Assembly: GCA_024280135.1 (NCBI GenBank)
Contig: JAJRQS010000013.1
Location: 1-15,362, forward strand
Length of the DNA: 15,362 nt
Source: Bacteroidota bacterium
GTDB taxonomy: Bacteria; Bacteroidota; Bacteroidia; Chitinophagales; Saprospiraceae
Direction: 5' to 3'
In this document: positions 14,926 to 15,362 of the stretch, one piece after another
How positions within the stretch are numbered: position 1 is the first letter of the stretch
Layout: each line of letters starts with the position of its first letter
Program-made: the position numbers and the translations under genes
The notes under the pieces: model-generated
Told to the model about the DNA's origin: nothing
Database searches by the model: none
The model's input: only the letters and a program-made list of their open reading frames with translations

Positions 14926-15362
14926 ATGTTTAAATACGGAATAGACCTATTAACGGTCGAAAAAGTAATCGCCATTGCTAGCAGTGAGCTAAAAGCTAAA
15001 TTGACTGCAAAAGCCATGAAGCAAGTCAACGATTGTCGAAAGAAAGTCGCAAAAATGGCCGCTTCAGAAAAAGCCGTCTATGGCATTAATACAGGTTTTG
15101 GCCCTTTGTGTGATGTCCAAATTACACCAGAAGAAACCAGCCAACTACAAGTCAATTTATTGATTACCCACGCAGTAGGCGTTGGAGAGGCCATCAAGCC
15201 TGAGTTGTCTAAGATAATGATGATTTGTAAGGTTCATGCCTTATGTCAAGGGTTTTCGGGTATTAGATTAGAAGTCATTGAACGAATTATTTACTTTATA
15301 GAGCATGATTTATTGCCAGTCGTACCCGAACAAGGTTCTGTGGGGGCTTCTGGGGATTTAGC
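14926..15362 (+). CDS. hutH: Histidine ammonia-lyase, 5' part only (cut by window edge)
   Basis: This is the first 145 codons of the enzyme that removes ammonia from L-histidine to give urocanate, the first step of histidine degradation in the cytoplasm. Residues 52-59 are YGINTGFG, with Tyr52 the conserved active-site tyrosine. His82 lies in the THAVGVG block. The window ends just after GSVGASGDL, where Ala141-Ser142-Gly143 cyclises to the MIO electrophile. The MIO triad is shared with phenylalanine and tyrosine ammonia-lyases and aminomutases; the N-terminal blocks fit HutH best, but the residues that set substrate choice lie partly downstream. The ATG at 14926 begins a sequence that aligns with the start of the family. 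Other hut genes, if present, lie beyond the edge. Confidence 0.88.
   Translation, partial: MFKYGIDLLTVEKVIAIASSELKAKLTAKAMKQVNDCRKKVAKMAASEKAVYGINTGFGPLCDVQITPEETSQLQVNLLITHAVGVGEAIKPELSKIMMICKVHALCQGFSGIRLEVIERIIYFIEHDLLPVVPEQGSVGASGDL

Noticed and set aside
1..15362. A hidden defence island, CRISPR array, prophage, insertion sequence or RNA gene
   Set aside because: I saw no spaced direct repeats, transposase or integrase motifs, or rRNA/tRNA-like sequence, and the gaps between genes are all under about 190 bp. The genes are mostly core metabolic and envelope functions.

Overview
The window looks like chromosomal DNA from a free-living member of the Bacteroidota, most likely in or near the Saprospiria, though the class is an inference from style only. 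Three things point there. Two large secreted proteins end in a type A sorting domain of the type IX secretion system (T9SS), with a PNPT motif and a C-terminal strand ending in basic residues. Start codons are preceded by A/T-rich leaders with no strong Shine-Dalgarno sequence. Candidate -7 boxes match the Bacteroidota consensus TAnnTTTG or a close variant. The base composition is A/T-rich throughout, and no gene looks foreign.

Layout, left to right. Positions 1-260 (minus) hold the start of a periplasmic N-acetylmuramoyl-L-alanine amidase, cut by the window edge. It is divergent, with a gap of only about 36 bp, from an lptD-like outer-membrane LPS assembly gene (297-3077). Next is a two-gene block: malate:quinone oxidoreductase (mqo, 3178-4662) and an abutting acyl carrier protein phosphodiesterase (acpH, 4663-5241). 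It ends at a strong hairpin that can also terminate the convergent gene. That gene (5312-7063, minus) encodes a secreted protein with a GH16-like fold whose catalytic motif is altered, propeller-like repeats and a T9SS sorting domain. Divergent from it is a stand-alone thiolase (7246-8415). A compact inverted-repeat element separates the thiolase from the convergent bifunctional (p)ppGpp synthetase/hydrolase (8503-10689, minus). Divergent from that is a 1324-residue secreted S8 (subtilisin-family) peptidase with several accessory domains and a T9SS sorting domain (10873-14847). The window ends inside histidine ammonia-lyase (hutH, from 14926).

The genes do not form one pathway. The themes are cell envelope building (amidase, LptD), central and lipid metabolism (Mqo, AcpH, thiolase, HutH), the stringent response (Rel), and extracellular degradation or binding through T9SS (S8 peptidase, GH16-like protein). 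No stretch of more than 300 bp lacks a gene. I see no rRNA, tRNA, CRISPR array, insertion sequence or phage gene.

I found no convincing new multi-gene system. The points most worth a second look are the single cysteine pair in LptD, the altered catalytic motif of the GH16-like protein, the nested inverted repeats at 8437-8508, a perfect 12-bp palindrome before the S8 peptidase gene, and a recurrent TAnnTTAGC variant of the -7 box.
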